64,000 bases of DNA, taken from an uncultured Lachnospiraceae bacterium (lineage in GTDB: Bacteria > Bacillota > Clostridia > Lachnospirales > Lachnospiraceae). Positions 1 to 9,721 of this stretch are shown here, in pieces (position 1 is the first letter of the stretch; each line of letters opens with the position of its first letter). Position numbers and translations under genes: made by a program. The notes beneath the pieces were generated by a model. That model ran no database searches and was not told the DNA's origin. It was given only the letters and a program-made list of their open reading frames with translations. The stretch is from assembly GCA_910583835.1 (NCBI GenBank), contig CAJTYM010000012.1:23272-87271 (forward strand), written 5' to 3'.

Positions 1-57
1 ATTCCTCTTCTTATAATAACTCCTGCACGTACAAAGCGGCAGGAAAAGGAGGATGAA

Positions 58-1911
58 ATGATGAATAAATCAAAATGGAAAGAAATCGTGTTGTATGTTT
101 TGGCAATCGTTGTGGCAAAGGCAGAATTTGTAGGGTGTTACCCACTGATTCCCGGTTTCTTTGCGGCGGCTTTTATGGAGGAGGTAAACAGGACGCTGCT
201 TTTGGTGTTCAGCATTTTTGGCATGGCGCTGTTTGTGCCGGTGCAGGCGATGGCAAAATATACGATGGTGATGTTAGTAACCGGGGTAGTGGTTAAGATG
301 GTAGAGTGGGCGTACAAGAGCTGCCGTACTTATGTAGGGGCAGCCGCTGCCGGCATAAGCGTCCTCCTGCTCACGGCAGCAGGGGAAGTGCTGCAGGTCA
401 GCCGGCGCAGCGCGGTCTGGATGGGAGTTCTGGAAGCAGTGCTGGTATCTGCCATGGTGGTGCTCCTCTCCCCGCTGCTCCACCGGATGCTGGAGGAAAG
501 CCTGATGCCGCTGCGCTGGAAAAATGATGTGGAGCCGAGGACGCCGGAGCATGGGGAGAAGCTGCAGACCTACGCCAAGTCTTTCAGCGGGCTTTCCCAG
601 ATTTTTTCCCACATGGAGCGGTTTAAAGGCAATTTTGAGCCGGAAGAGATGGGCAAAATGCAGGAGGAGCTGACCGGAAAAATCTGCATGGACTGTGAGC
701 AGTGCGCCATCTGCTGGCAGGAGGAATCAAGCCCCATGTACGAGATTTTTTACCGGCTGTTCCATTCTATTGAAAAGCGGGGGACGGCAGAGGAAGAGGT
801 GCACCAGGAATTGGCGGGCTATTGTCCGTATTCCGACAGCATTGTGGAGGAGGCAGTCGGCGTGTTTGAAAAGGCGAAGCTCAACCTTGCCTGGTACAAT
901 CGCCTGTTGGAAAACCGCGGGATTATTGCGGAACAGCTGGATGCCATGGCATATATCATGGAGGACTGCGCCAGGGAATACCGGGATATCAGCCAGCAGG
1001 AAGCCAGGCTTCTGGCAGCGGTCAAATACCGCCTCAAAGAGCGGGGGATACAGGCGCGGGAAGCCCATCTCTACCAGAGGCAGAATGGGAGGATGTCTTT
1101 GCAGGTCAGGGCTGCCTCCAAGTGGGGAAACTGCGTGCCGCTGAAAGAACTGGCGAAAGCAGTGGGGCAGGGGCTGAGACGGGACATGGTCCCGGGAAAA
1201 TATACGCGCACGCTGATTGGCAAGGAGGAATCGTTTCTTACGTTTGAGGAAGATACCTTATTCCACACGCTGCAAGGCGTTGCCAGGCTGACCAAAGACC
1301 ACGCCCAGGTCTCGGGAGACAGCTTTTCGTTCCTCAACCTGGAAGGCGGCGAGTGCGTGATGGCGCTATCTGACGGCATGGGTTCGGGAATCAACGCTTG
1401 TAAGGAAAGTGAAATGGTGATAGAGTTAATAGAGAAGTTTTTGGAATCCGGTTTCCAGAAGGAGACGGCAATCCGCATGATGAACTCAGCGATGGTCATC
1501 CAGGGCGAGGATGGGATTTTTTCTACCGTGGATATGGCGTCCATAGATTTATATACCGGCATGTGCGAGTTTTATAAGATTGGCGCGGCGGCAACCTTCA
1601 TCAAACATGGAGAGGAGATAGAATGCATTTCCTCAGCAAACCTCCCGGCAGGCATTTTTCACCAGATTGAGATTGAAAAGACCAGCAGGGAGCTGCAGGA
1701 TGGGGATTTTGTCGTGCTCCTGACGGACGGCGTGTTGGATTACCTCAAAGTGCCGATGCCGGAGGATACCATGCGGGAAATCTTAGATACTATTGAGACG
1801 AACAACCCCGGACAGATGGCGAAACAGATATTGGAGCGGATTCTACTGTTCACTGCCGGCAAGGTGCCGGATGACATGACCGTCCTGGTGGCTGGAATCT
1901 GGAAGAAGTAA
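58..1911 (+). CDS. spoIIE: Stage II sporulation protein E-like PP2C phosphatase
   Basis: 617 aa. In sporulation SpoIIE dephosphorylates SpoIIAA in the forespore and so releases sigma-F. The N-terminus (about 1-150) holds several hydrophobic segments, and the C-terminal third is a PP2C-type phosphatase with the metal-binding signature DGMGSG near residue 439 and a late LLTDGVLDY motif. A cysteine cluster (CMDCEQCAIC) lies near residue 215. AGGAGG precedes two tandem ATG codons at 58 and 61, so the start is well supported and the gene is complete. The membrane region is shorter than the ten-segment region of the Bacillus protein (about 820 aa), a variation in length, not a truncation. tilS follows after 20 bp. 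Confidence 0.9.
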   Translation: MMNKSKWKEIVLYVLAIVVAKAEFVGCYPLIPGFFAAAFMEEVNRTLLLVFSIFGMALFVPVQAMAKYTMVMLVTGVVVKMVEWAYKSCRTYVGAAAAGISVLLLTAAGEVLQVSRRSAVWMGVLEAVLVSAMVVLLSPLLHRMLEESLMPLRWKNDVEPRTPEHGEKLQTYAKSFSGLSQIFSHMERFKGNFEPEEMGKMQEELTGKICMDCEQCAICWQEESSPMYEIFYRLFHSIEKRGTAEEEVHQELAGYCPYSDSIVEEAVGVFEKAKLNLAWYNRLLENRGIIAEQLDAMAYIMEDCAREYRDISQQEARLLAAVKYRLKERGIQAREAHLYQRQNGRMSLQVRAASKWGNCVPLKELAKAVGQGLRRDMVPGKYTRTLIGKEESFLTFEEDTLFHTLQGVARLTKDHAQVSGDSFSFLNLEGGECVMALSDGMGSGINACKESEMVIELIEKFLESGFQKETAIRMMNSAMVIQGEDGIFSTVDMASIDLYTGMCEFYKIGAAATFIKHGEEIECISSANLPAGIFHQIEIEKTSRELQDGDFVVLLTDGVLDYLKVPMPEDTMREILDTIETNNPGQMAKQILERILLFTAGKVPDDMTVLVAGIWKK

Positions 1912-1931
1912 GGAAGCTACAGGAGATAAAG

Positions 1932-3383
1932 ATGCAAAAGAAAGTAAGAAATTTTATGGAAGAGTATCATATGGTAGAAAGGGAAGACACGATTCTGGCG
2001 GCTGTGTCGGGTGGAGCAGATTCCCTTTGCCTGTTGATGCTTTTACATGCACTCTGCGAAGGAATGGGGTTTACGCTCCGTGCGGTCCATGTGGAGCATG
2101 GAATTCGTGGAGAAGCAAGCCTGCGCGATGCCAGGTTTGTGGAAGAAATATGTGCAAAGTACCAGATTCCCTGCCGGATTTACCATTGCCGGGCATTGGA
2201 ATATGCCAGGGAAAAGAAACTGAGCGTGGAAGAGGCGGCGCGGAAACTCCGCTATCAATTTTTTCAGAAGGCGGCAGATGAGTTCGGCGCCCAGAAAATT
2301 GCCGTGGCGCATAACCAGAATGACTGTGCGGAGACCATGCTGTTCCATCTGGCAAGAGGGAGCGGGCTGAAAGGCCTTTGCGGCATTTTGCCTGTACGCG
2401 GGCAGATTATCCGGCCGCTTTTATGCCTGGAACGCGGGGAAATTGAAGCCTATCTGAAACAGTCAGGACAGCAGTTCTGTACCGATGAGACGAATGGGCA
2501 GCTTATGTATACCAGAAATAAAATCCGCCATCAGGTATTGCCGCTGCTTGCGCAGGTGAATGGCAATGCCGTATCCCATATGAATCAGGCGGCAAACGTT
2601 GTGGCGGAAGCGGCGGAACTTATTGAGGGATTGCGGAATTCGGCAATGGGGAAATATGTCTGCGTATCTGGGGAAGGGGTCTGCATTTCGCAGGAACTGC
2701 TGGAGGAACCGCCCTTGATTGTCAGGGAAGCGCTGCGCCATGTGCTGGCAGAGACGGCGGGGAGCAGCAAAGATATCTCAAGGGTACATGTACAGCAGCT
2801 TAAGGATCTGTTTGCGCGGCAGAACGGAAAAGCAGCAGAACTGCCATATGGAATGCGGGCGCAGCGGACCTATGGGGGCATCCTGCTGAGGAAAGGCAAT
2901 GCGCAGGAACTGAGAAATGCAGCAACAGCAGACGCTGAAGGCAAGGCGGATACGGAAGCTGCTTCGGATGCTGCACAGCCGGTAAATCTGACGCTTCCCA
3001 TAGAAGGAAGCCTTGTGATTCCTTCCTGCGGCTATGAGATTTCCACGCGGTTATTGGAAAAAATACCTCAAAATGAAGAAATTCCCAAAAAAATATATAC
3101 GAAATGGTTTGATTATGATAAAATAAAAGGTACTACGCGATTAAAAACACGGCAGGAACAGGATTATCTGATAATCAACGCAGAAGGAAGCCGGAAAAAA
3201 ATAAAGAAATACTTTATTGATGAGAAGATACCGGCACATCGAAGGGATGATATTCTGCTTTTGGCAGATGATACCCACGTCCTCTGGGTTATCGGCTACC
3301 GCATCAGCGAAGATGTGAAAGTGACAGAACATACCAAAAGAATCTTAGAGATACGTGTAAATGGAGGAAGAGAGTGTGAGTGA
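1932..3383 (+). CDS. tilS: tRNA(Ile)-lysidine synthase TilS
   Basis: 483 aa cytoplasmic enzyme of the N-type ATP pyrophosphatase family, which attaches lysine to C34 of the CAU-anticodon tRNA-Ile so that it reads AUA. The PP-loop SGGADS is at residues 26-31, followed by the family motifs VEHGIRG and HNQNDCAET. The C-terminal part (about 380-480) matches the TilS C-terminal domain, with a conserved WFDYDK stretch. A low-complexity Ala/Glu/Asp linker at about 327-350 is probably species-specific. The start has AGGAG upstream. The 3' end overlaps hpt, the usual tilS-hpt-ftsH order of Firmicutes. Confidence 0.95.
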   Translation: MQKKVRNFMEEYHMVEREDTILAAVSGGADSLCLLMLLHALCEGMGFTLRAVHVEHGIRGEASLRDARFVEEICAKYQIPCRIYHCRALEYAREKKLSVEEAARKLRYQFFQKAADEFGAQKIAVAHNQNDCAETMLFHLARGSGLKGLCGILPVRGQIIRPLLCLERGEIEAYLKQSGQQFCTDETNGQLMYTRNKIRHQVLPLLAQVNGNAVSHMNQAANVVAEAAELIEGLRNSAMGKYVCVSGEGVCISQELLEEPPLIVREALRHVLAETAGSSKDISRVHVQQLKDLFARQNGKAAELPYGMRAQRTYGGILLRKGNAQELRNAATADAEGKADTEAASDAAQPVNLTLPIEGSLVIPSCGYEISTRLLEKIPQNEEIPKKIYTKWFDYDKIKGTTRLKTRQEQDYLIINAEGSRKKIKKYFIDEKIPAHRRDDILLLADDTHVLWVIGYRISEDVKVTEHTKRILEIRVNGGRECE

Positions 3384-3903
3384 GAAAGTTCGCGTCTTAA
3401 TTTCAGAAGAGGAAATAGAGAAGAGAATTTGTGAGATGGGAAAAGAAATCAGTGAATTTTATCAGGGGGAGCCGGTACACTTAGTGAGTGTTCTTAAGGG
3501 CGGCGTATTTTTTACCTGCGAGCTGGCAAAGCGCCTGAGCATACCGGTATCCATTGACTTTATGTCTGTATCCAGTTATGGGGACGGCACGAAATCCAGT
3601 GGAGTGGTGAAAGTAGTCAAAGATTTGGATGAAGCCATCGAGGGCAAGCATGTGCTGGTGGTGGAAGATATTGTGGATTCCGGCAGGACGCTCAGTTACC
3701 TGCTGGATAACCTGAAAAGCAGGAAACCGCGAAGCCTGCGTCTGTGCACGCTGTTGGATAAGCCGGAACGCCGGGTGACGGACGTGCAGGTGGATTATAC
3801 TGGATTTGAAATTCCAGATGAGTTTGTCGTAGGCTATGGGCTTGATTATATGCAGCATTACCGCAACCTTCCTTACATAGGGGTTGTGGAACTGAATGCT
3901 TAG
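3376..3903 (+). CDS. hpt: Hypoxanthine phosphoribosyltransferase
   Basis: 175 aa purine-salvage enzyme converting hypoxanthine (and probably guanine) plus PRPP to the nucleotide. The PRPP-binding motif VVEDIVDSGRT lies at about residues 95-105, and the LKGGVFF loop near 40 is typical of the family. I chose GTG at 3376 because GGAGG at 3363-3367 gives 8-nt spacing. An upstream in-frame ATG at 3361 has no Shine-Dalgarno site and would place that GGAGG inside the coding region. It overlaps the end of tilS by 8 nt, so translation is probably coupled. ftsH follows 27 nt downstream. Confidence 0.93.
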   Translation: MSEKVRVLISEEEIEKRICEMGKEISEFYQGEPVHLVSVLKGGVFFTCELAKRLSIPVSIDFMSVSSYGDGTKSSGVVKVVKDLDEAIEGKHVLVVEDIVDSGRTLSYLLDNLKSRKPRSLRLCTLLDKPERRVTDVQVDYTGFEIPDEFVVGYGLDYMQHYRNLPYIGVVELNA

Positions 3904-3930
3904 AGATAGAAAGGAGATTAGGAAAAGGCG

Positions 3931-5769
3931 ATGAATAATCAGAAACGTTACCGGGCATTTGGCGTGTATATTGCAGTGATTGTCATTCTGGCGCTGCTGT
4001 GGATTATGCGCGATAGTTCGTCTGGTTTTGGACAGAATGCCGTTTATAGCTATGCACAGTTTGAACTGGATTTGGAATATGGGCATGTAGTATCCGTTCT
4101 CATTTCCCAGAACCGGGAAGTGCCGAGCGGCGAGGCGGCTGTGACCCTGGAGTCAGAAAAGAAGAAGACTACCCGCACTTTGTATGTGTCGGATGTCAAT
4201 GCGCTGCAGGAGACGTTGAAGTCATATGATTTTAAGAATTTTACCGTGCAGGATATGCCGGAGGAGAACTGGCTGATATCCATACTCCCCACGCTGATAT
4301 TGTTTGGCGTGCTCTTTGTTTTCTATATTATGATGACGAATCATGCGGCGGCTTCCTCTGGCGGGGGCGGCAAGATGATGAATTTTGGCAAGAGCCGTGC
4401 CAAGATGACAACGGATGAGAATAAGAAGATTAATTTCGGCAACGTTGCGGGGCTCAAGGAAGAGAAGGAGGAATTGGAGGAACTGGTGGACTTCCTGCGG
4501 GCGCCCAGGAAATATACCAAGCTGGGGGCGAGAATCCCCAAGGGCGTCCTGCTGGTAGGCCCTCCGGGAACTGGTAAGACGCTGCTTGCCAAGGCGGTTG
4601 CCGGGGAAGCGGGCGTTCCGTTTTTCAGTATTTCCGGTTCGGATTTTGTGGAGATGTTTGTCGGCGTGGGAGCTTCCCGTGTGCGTGACCTCTTTGAGGA
4701 GGCGAAGAAGAATGCTCCGTGCATTGTATTCATTGATGAGATTGATGCGGTGGCAAGGCGGCGCGGAACCGGAATGGGCGGCGGGCATGACGAGCGGGAG
4801 CAGACCTTGAACCAGCTGTTGGTGGAGATGGACGGTTTTGGCGTCAACGAGGGCATTATTGTGATGGCTGCCACCAACCGTGTGGATATTTTAGACCCCG
4901 CAATCATGCGTCCAGGACGTTTTGACCGCAAGGTGCATGTGGGACGGCCGGATATCGGCGGCAGGGAAGAAATTCTCAATGTCCATGCCAAGAATAAGCC
5001 GCTGGGAGACGATGTGGATCTGAAGCAGATAGCCCAGACTACGGCAGGATTTACCGGCGCTGATTTGGAAAACCTGCTCAACGAGGCGGCAATTGTTGCG
5101 GCCAAGGAAGACCGCGCTTATATTATCCAGAGCGATATCCGCAAATCTTTCGTAAAGGTGGGAATCGGCTCAGAGAAGAAGAGCCGGATTATTACGGAGA
5201 AAGAAAAGCGGATTACTGCCTACCATGAGGCAGGCCATGCAATCCTTTTCCATGTGCTGCCGGATGTAGGACCCGTGTACTCCGTGTCGATTATCCCCAC
5301 CGGAGTGGGAGCAGCAGGATACACCATGCCGCTGCCGGAGCGTGATGAGATGTTCAATACCAAGGGCAGGATGCTGCAGGAGATTATTGTGGACCTTGGC
5401 GGAAGGGTGGCAGAGGAAATGATTTTTGATGATATCACCACTGGTGCGTCTCAGGATATCAAGCAGGCGACCGGAGTGGCAAAAGCAATGGTGACGAAAT
5501 ATGGAATGTCTGAAAATGTAGGGCTGATTAATTACGATAATGATGATGACGAGGTGTTTATCGGCAGGGATTTAGCACATGCGAGGGCTTATGGCGAGAA
5601 TGTGGCGGGCATCATTGACCAGGAGATTAAGCGCATCATCGATGAGTGTTATCAGAAATCAAGAAAGATTTTGTCGGAGCATGAGACGATTCTCCATAAA
5701 TGTGCAGACCTCCTGTTAGAGAAAGAGAAAATCAGCAGAGATGAGTTTGAAGCGCTGTTTGAAGGATGA
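3931..5769 (+). CDS. ftsH: ATP-dependent zinc metalloprotease FtsH
   Basis: 612 aa membrane-anchored AAA protease that degrades misfolded membrane proteins and short-lived regulators. A first membrane helix lies at about 11-26, an extracytoplasmic segment follows, and the second helix is at about 113-133. The AAA domain carries Walker A GPPGTGKT at 210-217, Walker B IVFIDEID and the second region of homology with paired Arg. The zinc-protease signature HEAGH is at 432-436. Length and order are normal for the family. The start has an AAAGGAG-type site. It is the last gene of the spoIIE-tilS-hpt-ftsH block, with a terminator about 190 bp downstream. Confidence 0.97.
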   Translation: MNNQKRYRAFGVYIAVIVILALLWIMRDSSSGFGQNAVYSYAQFELDLEYGHVVSVLISQNREVPSGEAAVTLESEKKKTTRTLYVSDVNALQETLKSYDFKNFTVQDMPEENWLISILPTLILFGVLFVFYIMMTNHAAASSGGGGKMMNFGKSRAKMTTDENKKINFGNVAGLKEEKEELEELVDFLRAPRKYTKLGARIPKGVLLVGPPGTGKTLLAKAVAGEAGVPFFSISGSDFVEMFVGVGASRVRDLFEEAKKNAPCIVFIDEIDAVARRRGTGMGGGHDEREQTLNQLLVEMDGFGVNEGIIVMAATNRVDILDPAIMRPGRFDRKVHVGRPDIGGREEILNVHAKNKPLGDDVDLKQIAQTTAGFTGADLENLLNEAAIVAAKEDRAYIIQSDIRKSFVKVGIGSEKKSRIITEKEKRITAYHEAGHAILFHVLPDVGPVYSVSIIPTGVGAAGYTMPLPERDEMFNTKGRMLQEIIVDLGGRVAEEMIFDDITTGASQDIKQATGVAKAMVTKYGMSENVGLINYDNDDDEVFIGRDLAHARAYGENVAGIIDQEIKRIIDECYQKSRKILSEHETILHKCADLLLEKEKISRDEFEALFEG

Positions 5770-5960
5770 TTTGTGAATATTGCTATGGGAATTGGTCGGG
5801 GACAGAAAAAGTGCCTGTACAAAACAGACAAAAACAATTTGCATTTTTTGTGATGTTTGTGCACACTTATTGAGGACTTTATGGTACTATAATTACTGTA
5901 AAAACCCCCCAATACATTATATAATTTTTGCTACACCCCATAGTAAAAATACCTTCTCCT

Positions 5961-5990
5961 AAAAAGGCAGCTTTCAAAGCTGCCTTTTTT
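5961..5990 (+). terminator. Rho-independent terminator
   Basis: GGCAGCTTT and AAAGCTGCC form a tight hairpin followed by TTTTTT. It lies between ftsH and the GH13 gene. A perfect TATAAT at 5888-5893 sits about 70 bp upstream, so a short separate transcript is possible. Confidence 0.85.
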
Positions 5991-6048
5991 ACATTTAAGA
6001 TATAAGGAACCATATGCCTTGTACCATAAGAAAGAAGAGGTATCATTT

Positions 6049-8169
6049 ATGAAAGAATATTCTATTTATGAACTGAGCCAGAGACAACAGTACATGATGC
6101 AGATGCGTCCCCTGTTGCGCAAACATGCAATGTTTTCTGACGGAACCAGAGACTACCGGAATCCGCCGGAGCCAGATGTGAATGAGATGGTCACCATCCG
6201 TTTCCGTACGGCAAAGAATAACGTGGATGTTGTGTGGCTGTGCAGCGGCGATAAGAAAATTGCTATGAAGAAAGTGGAGACAGAGGGGCCTTTTGATTAT
6301 TACCAGATCCAGGTGCAGTTGGGGGAGGAGCCATATCACTATTATTTTGAAGCTGTCACCGGTATGCTGCACTGCTTTTATGACAGGATGGGCGTGACGC
6401 CGGAGGTACGCCACGAATATGATTTTGTAATCGTGCCAGGTTTTTCTACGCCCAACTGGGCGAAAGGAGCCGTGATGTACCAGATTTTGGTGGACCGTTT
6501 CTATAATGGGGATCCATCGAATGACGTGCTGACCAATGAATATTACTATATTCAGGTATATAGCCAGAAGGTGGATGATTGGAACAAATGTCCGGCGAAT
6601 TTCGGCGTAGGCGAATTTTATGGCGGGGATTTGGCAGGCGTTATCCAGAAGCTGGATTATCTGCAGGATTTGGGAATAGAAGTTTTGTATTTCAATCCGC
6701 TTTTCGTCTCGCCCTCTAACCATAAATACGATATTCAGGATTACGATTATATTGACCCGCATTATGGGGTGATTGTGGAGGATGGCGGGGCGCTGCTTTC
6801 CTCGGGAGAGACGGACAATACCCAGGCGACCAGGTATATCAAGCGTGTGTCTGACCACAGGAATCTGGAAGCCAGCAACGCTTTGTTTGCAAAGCTTGTG
6901 GAGGAAGCGCATAAGCGCGGCATGAAAGTGATTCTCGATGGCGTGTTTAACCATTGCGGTTCTTTTAATAAATGGCTTGACAAGGAGCTGATTTATGAGC
7001 GGGAGATTGGCTATGCCACAGGGGCTTATGTGTCGGCGGACAGCCCTTACCATAATTTCTTCCAATTCTATGATGAAAACCGCTGGCCTTATAATGGCAG
7101 TTATGACGGCTGGTGGGGGCATGATACGCTGCCAAAGCTGAATTATGAGAATTCGCGGGAGCTATATGATTATATATTGGACATTGGCAGGAAATGGGTA
7201 TCTCCGCCGTACAATGCGGATGGCTGGCGTTTGGATGTGGCGGCAGATTTAGGGCATTCCGTGGAGTTTAACCATAATTTCTGGCAGGATTTCCGCAAGG
7301 CGGTCAAACAGGCGAATCCAGAGGCAATCATACTTGCGGAGCACTATGGCGACCCGGTGGAGTGGCTGCGTGGCGACCAGTGGGATACGGTCATGAATTA
7401 TGACGCGTTTATGGAGCCTTTGACTTGGTTCCTCACGGGTATGGAGAAACACAGTGATGGCTACCGTCAGGATATGCTGGGCAATTACCAGAATTTTGAG
7501 GGCGCGATGAACTATTATATGACGCGGTTTCTGACGCCGTCCCTGCAGTGTGCCATGAATGAACTGTCCAACCACGACCATTCCCGCTTTCTCACCCGTA
7601 CGAACCATAAAGTGGGCAGGGTTGACCGTCTGGGGAGCGCTGCGGCAGGTGAGGACCTTAACAAGGGCGTGATGAAAGAGGCTGTGGTGATGCAGATGAC
7701 CTGGCCGGGGGCGCCTACCATCTATTATGGAGATGAGGCTGGCGCTGTGGGCTTTACCGACCCGGATAACCGTAGGACTTATCCATGGGGGAATGAGGAC
7801 CAGGAACTCTTGGCTTTCCACCGTGACATCATCCGCATCCATAAACAAAATCAGGCATTCCGCACCGGTTCCCTGAAATTTCTGGGCGGGGATTACCAGG
7901 TGATGTGCTACGGACGTTTCACGCGTGAGCAGCAGTTTGTGGTTGTCATCAATAACGATTACGTGGAGCGTTGCATGGAGTGGCGGGTATGGCCTGCCGG
8001 CATGGAGCGTGAGACCAGGCTGGAGCGTATGATAATGACGACGCCTGATTCTTATTCGCTGGAGTCAGAGATTTACCGGGTGACGAATGGGCGCCTGAAT
8101 ATTACCCTTCCGCCCAATTGTGCGGTGATTCTCAAGAACATCGGCAATGAGGAACGGTTGGAGTTTTAG
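6049..8169 (+). CDS. GH13 alpha-glucan hydrolase (neopullulanase/cyclomaltodextrinase type)
   Basis: 706 aa, no signal peptide, so a cytoplasmic enzyme acting on imported malto-oligosaccharides, cyclodextrins or pullulan fragments is the likely role. The first about 120 residues look like a CBM34-type beta domain, followed by the GH13 barrel. Catalytic residues are recognisable as the nucleophile Asp396 in DGWRLDVA, acid/base Glu431 in ILAEHYGD, and Asp510 in SNHDHSR. The C-terminal beta domain begins after about 610. ATG at 6049 is preferred because GAAGAGG lies 8 nt upstream; a TTG 30 nt earlier has no such site. The next gene starts 13 bp after the stop, suggesting co-transcription. The exact substrate cannot be read from the sequence. 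Confidence 0.88.
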   Translation: MKEYSIYELSQRQQYMMQMRPLLRKHAMFSDGTRDYRNPPEPDVNEMVTIRFRTAKNNVDVVWLCSGDKKIAMKKVETEGPFDYYQIQVQLGEEPYHYYFEAVTGMLHCFYDRMGVTPEVRHEYDFVIVPGFSTPNWAKGAVMYQILVDRFYNGDPSNDVLTNEYYYIQVYSQKVDDWNKCPANFGVGEFYGGDLAGVIQKLDYLQDLGIEVLYFNPLFVSPSNHKYDIQDYDYIDPHYGVIVEDGGALLSSGETDNTQATRYIKRVSDHRNLEASNALFAKLVEEAHKRGMKVILDGVFNHCGSFNKWLDKELIYEREIGYATGAYVSADSPYHNFFQFYDENRWPYNGSYDGWWGHDTLPKLNYENSRELYDYILDIGRKWVSPPYNADGWRLDVAADLGHSVEFNHNFWQDFRKAVKQANPEAIILAEHYGDPVEWLRGDQWDTVMNYDAFMEPLTWFLTGMEKHSDGYRQDMLGNYQNFEGAMNYYMTRFLTPSLQCAMNELSNHDHSRFLTRTNHKVGRVDRLGSAAAGEDLNKGVMKEAVVMQMTWPGAPTIYYGDEAGAVGFTDPDNRRTYPWGNEDQELLAFHRDIIRIHKQNQAFRTGSLKFLGGDYQVMCYGRFTREQQFVVVINNDYVERCMEWRVWPAGMERETRLERMIMTTPDSYSLESEIYRVTNGRLNITLPPNCAVILKNIGNEERLEF

Positions 8170-8182
8170 AGGAGCATGTGTT

Positions 8183-9721
8183 ATGATTCGTTTTTTGGAT
8201 GCGGAAGTATTTGTGGTGCAGAGAAGTGAGGCTGTTTATGAATTGGTAAAATATGCTTATTTGCAGAAAGAGTATATTGATAATATTTTTGTAGTTTATA
8301 ATGAGGATGGAAGCTATCATGGAGTTATCACATTTGACAGCTTTCGGCAGGCCGTTGAGCCTGAGGATACGGAAGGATATATATTCAGTAAGAAATGGGT
8401 TCTGGCGTCTGATGATGATAACATGTGGTCGGAATTAAAAAATATGATCAGAACGTCTGGAATTCGCAATGCAGTCATCCCGGTCTTTAATGCCCGGGAT
8501 GAGATTTTGTACTTTGCCTATGACGACCAGGTTCCCGTCCATGAGAAGGCAGAATGTATACTGGAGGATCTGGAAAGCATGGAAGATGGCATATTGTGCA
8601 GGTTCTTTGCGGAAGCCTATCCGCAGGTGAGAAGGGTGCGGATACATGATTTGAATGAATGGGGATACCGCTTATTTAAAATTATGCTGAAAGCTGGGTA
8701 TTATGTGGAAACGCAAGGCGAGAAATGGGAGAACTTTTATCCTCAAATTGGCGTAAAAAAGGTTAAAAAAACAGGGGGGATACCAAAAGAGTCTTTTATG
8801 GATATATATGCAGAAGGAACTAAATCTGGCTGGGGCCAGAACCCTTCTGTAAGGAGGACGACGGCAGAAGCCTTGGCCCTGTATTGGGTCAGGACATTAT
8901 ATGCTTTGAGCGCTGATTTTTATAATTGGACAGAGAAAGAATTTATCTGTAATTGTGAAGGTCTGCGTTTATTGAAAGTGACCGTACCTAAGAAAGGGCA
9001 GATGAGATGCAAGTTTCCGGGGGAAGAGAGCTGTTCAAGGAGCATAGGGGATGCTTTTGAAGTTGGAACGCCGGAAGATATAGCATACTGCCAGAAAGTG
9101 TATGGAAGGAACATTGCAAAGGAAGAATGGGACAGGCTGTGCAAGAATAAAAAATTGGAGTCAAAAAACATTGCAGGAAATGCGGTGCGTATGCTGGGGT
9201 TTGGAGAGGAGAAAAGCCCCAAATTGTATGTAGTTGGTCCGTGTATTGTGGTGGGAAATACGGTTTGCAATGATACAGAAACATTTCTGTACTGCCTGTA
9301 TCATGAACTGCATAAGAGAGGCATGGAATATAGTGTGGTGGGGCTTGTGGCAGCACAGTCATTTCAGATGAAATTATACAGGGATATTTTGGACAGCCTG
9401 ACGATATGGGAAAACGATATGGTAATCTGCATATGGGAAAATGGGGGGGATTATACTTATGCAGAAGGAAGAAAGCTGGATTTAACAGAGACGTATGATT
9501 CCAGGGGAGAATATTGGTTTTATGATATGCCAATACACACAAATTATGCAGGAAATCAGGCGATAGCAGAAAGAGTAGCAAAAGAAGTGCTGGACTATGC
9601 CAAAGAAGCAGGGAAAATACAGGGGGGGGGGTATACGGATTGGCAGAAAACTACTCAGCCTGGCAGAATGCGATTCAGTGGAGAGGTATATCCGTCAGAT
9701 ACAGTTCGATGGGCAGCGTAA
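8183..9721 (+). CDS. N-terminal part of split protein: CBS-like and SGNH-like domains
   Basis: 512 aa in this frame. The first about 60 residues (IFVVYNEDGSYHGVITFDSF) resemble one CBS-type repeat. The segment near 350-480 looks like an SGNH-hydrolase fold: VVGPCIVVG as a possible first block and D-x-x-H in DMPIHTNYAGNQAIAE as a possible last block. These are remote resemblances. Right after this the reading frame enters a G10 run at 9622-9631, and the last about 30 codons look out of frame. With nine Gs the frame continues into the nucleotidyltransferase at 9597-10340, giving one protein of about 718 aa. GAGGAG 8 nt before ATG 8183 supports the start. Base composition is more AT-rich than the neighbouring GH13 gene. 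Confidence 0.6.
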   Translation: MIRFLDAEVFVVQRSEAVYELVKYAYLQKEYIDNIFVVYNEDGSYHGVITFDSFRQAVEPEDTEGYIFSKKWVLASDDDNMWSELKNMIRTSGIRNAVIPVFNARDEILYFAYDDQVPVHEKAECILEDLESMEDGILCRFFAEAYPQVRRVRIHDLNEWGYRLFKIMLKAGYYVETQGEKWENFYPQIGVKKVKKTGGIPKESFMDIYAEGTKSGWGQNPSVRRTTAEALALYWVRTLYALSADFYNWTEKEFICNCEGLRLLKVTVPKKGQMRCKFPGEESCSRSIGDAFEVGTPEDIAYCQKVYGRNIAKEEWDRLCKNKKLESKNIAGNAVRMLGFGEEKSPKLYVVGPCIVVGNTVCNDTETFLYCLYHELHKRGMEYSVVGLVAAQSFQMKLYRDILDSLTIWENDMVICIWENGGDYTYAEGRKLDLTETYDSRGEYWFYDMPIHTNYAGNQAIAERVAKEVLDYAKEAGKIQGGGYTDWQKTTQPGRMRFSGEVYPSDTVRWAA

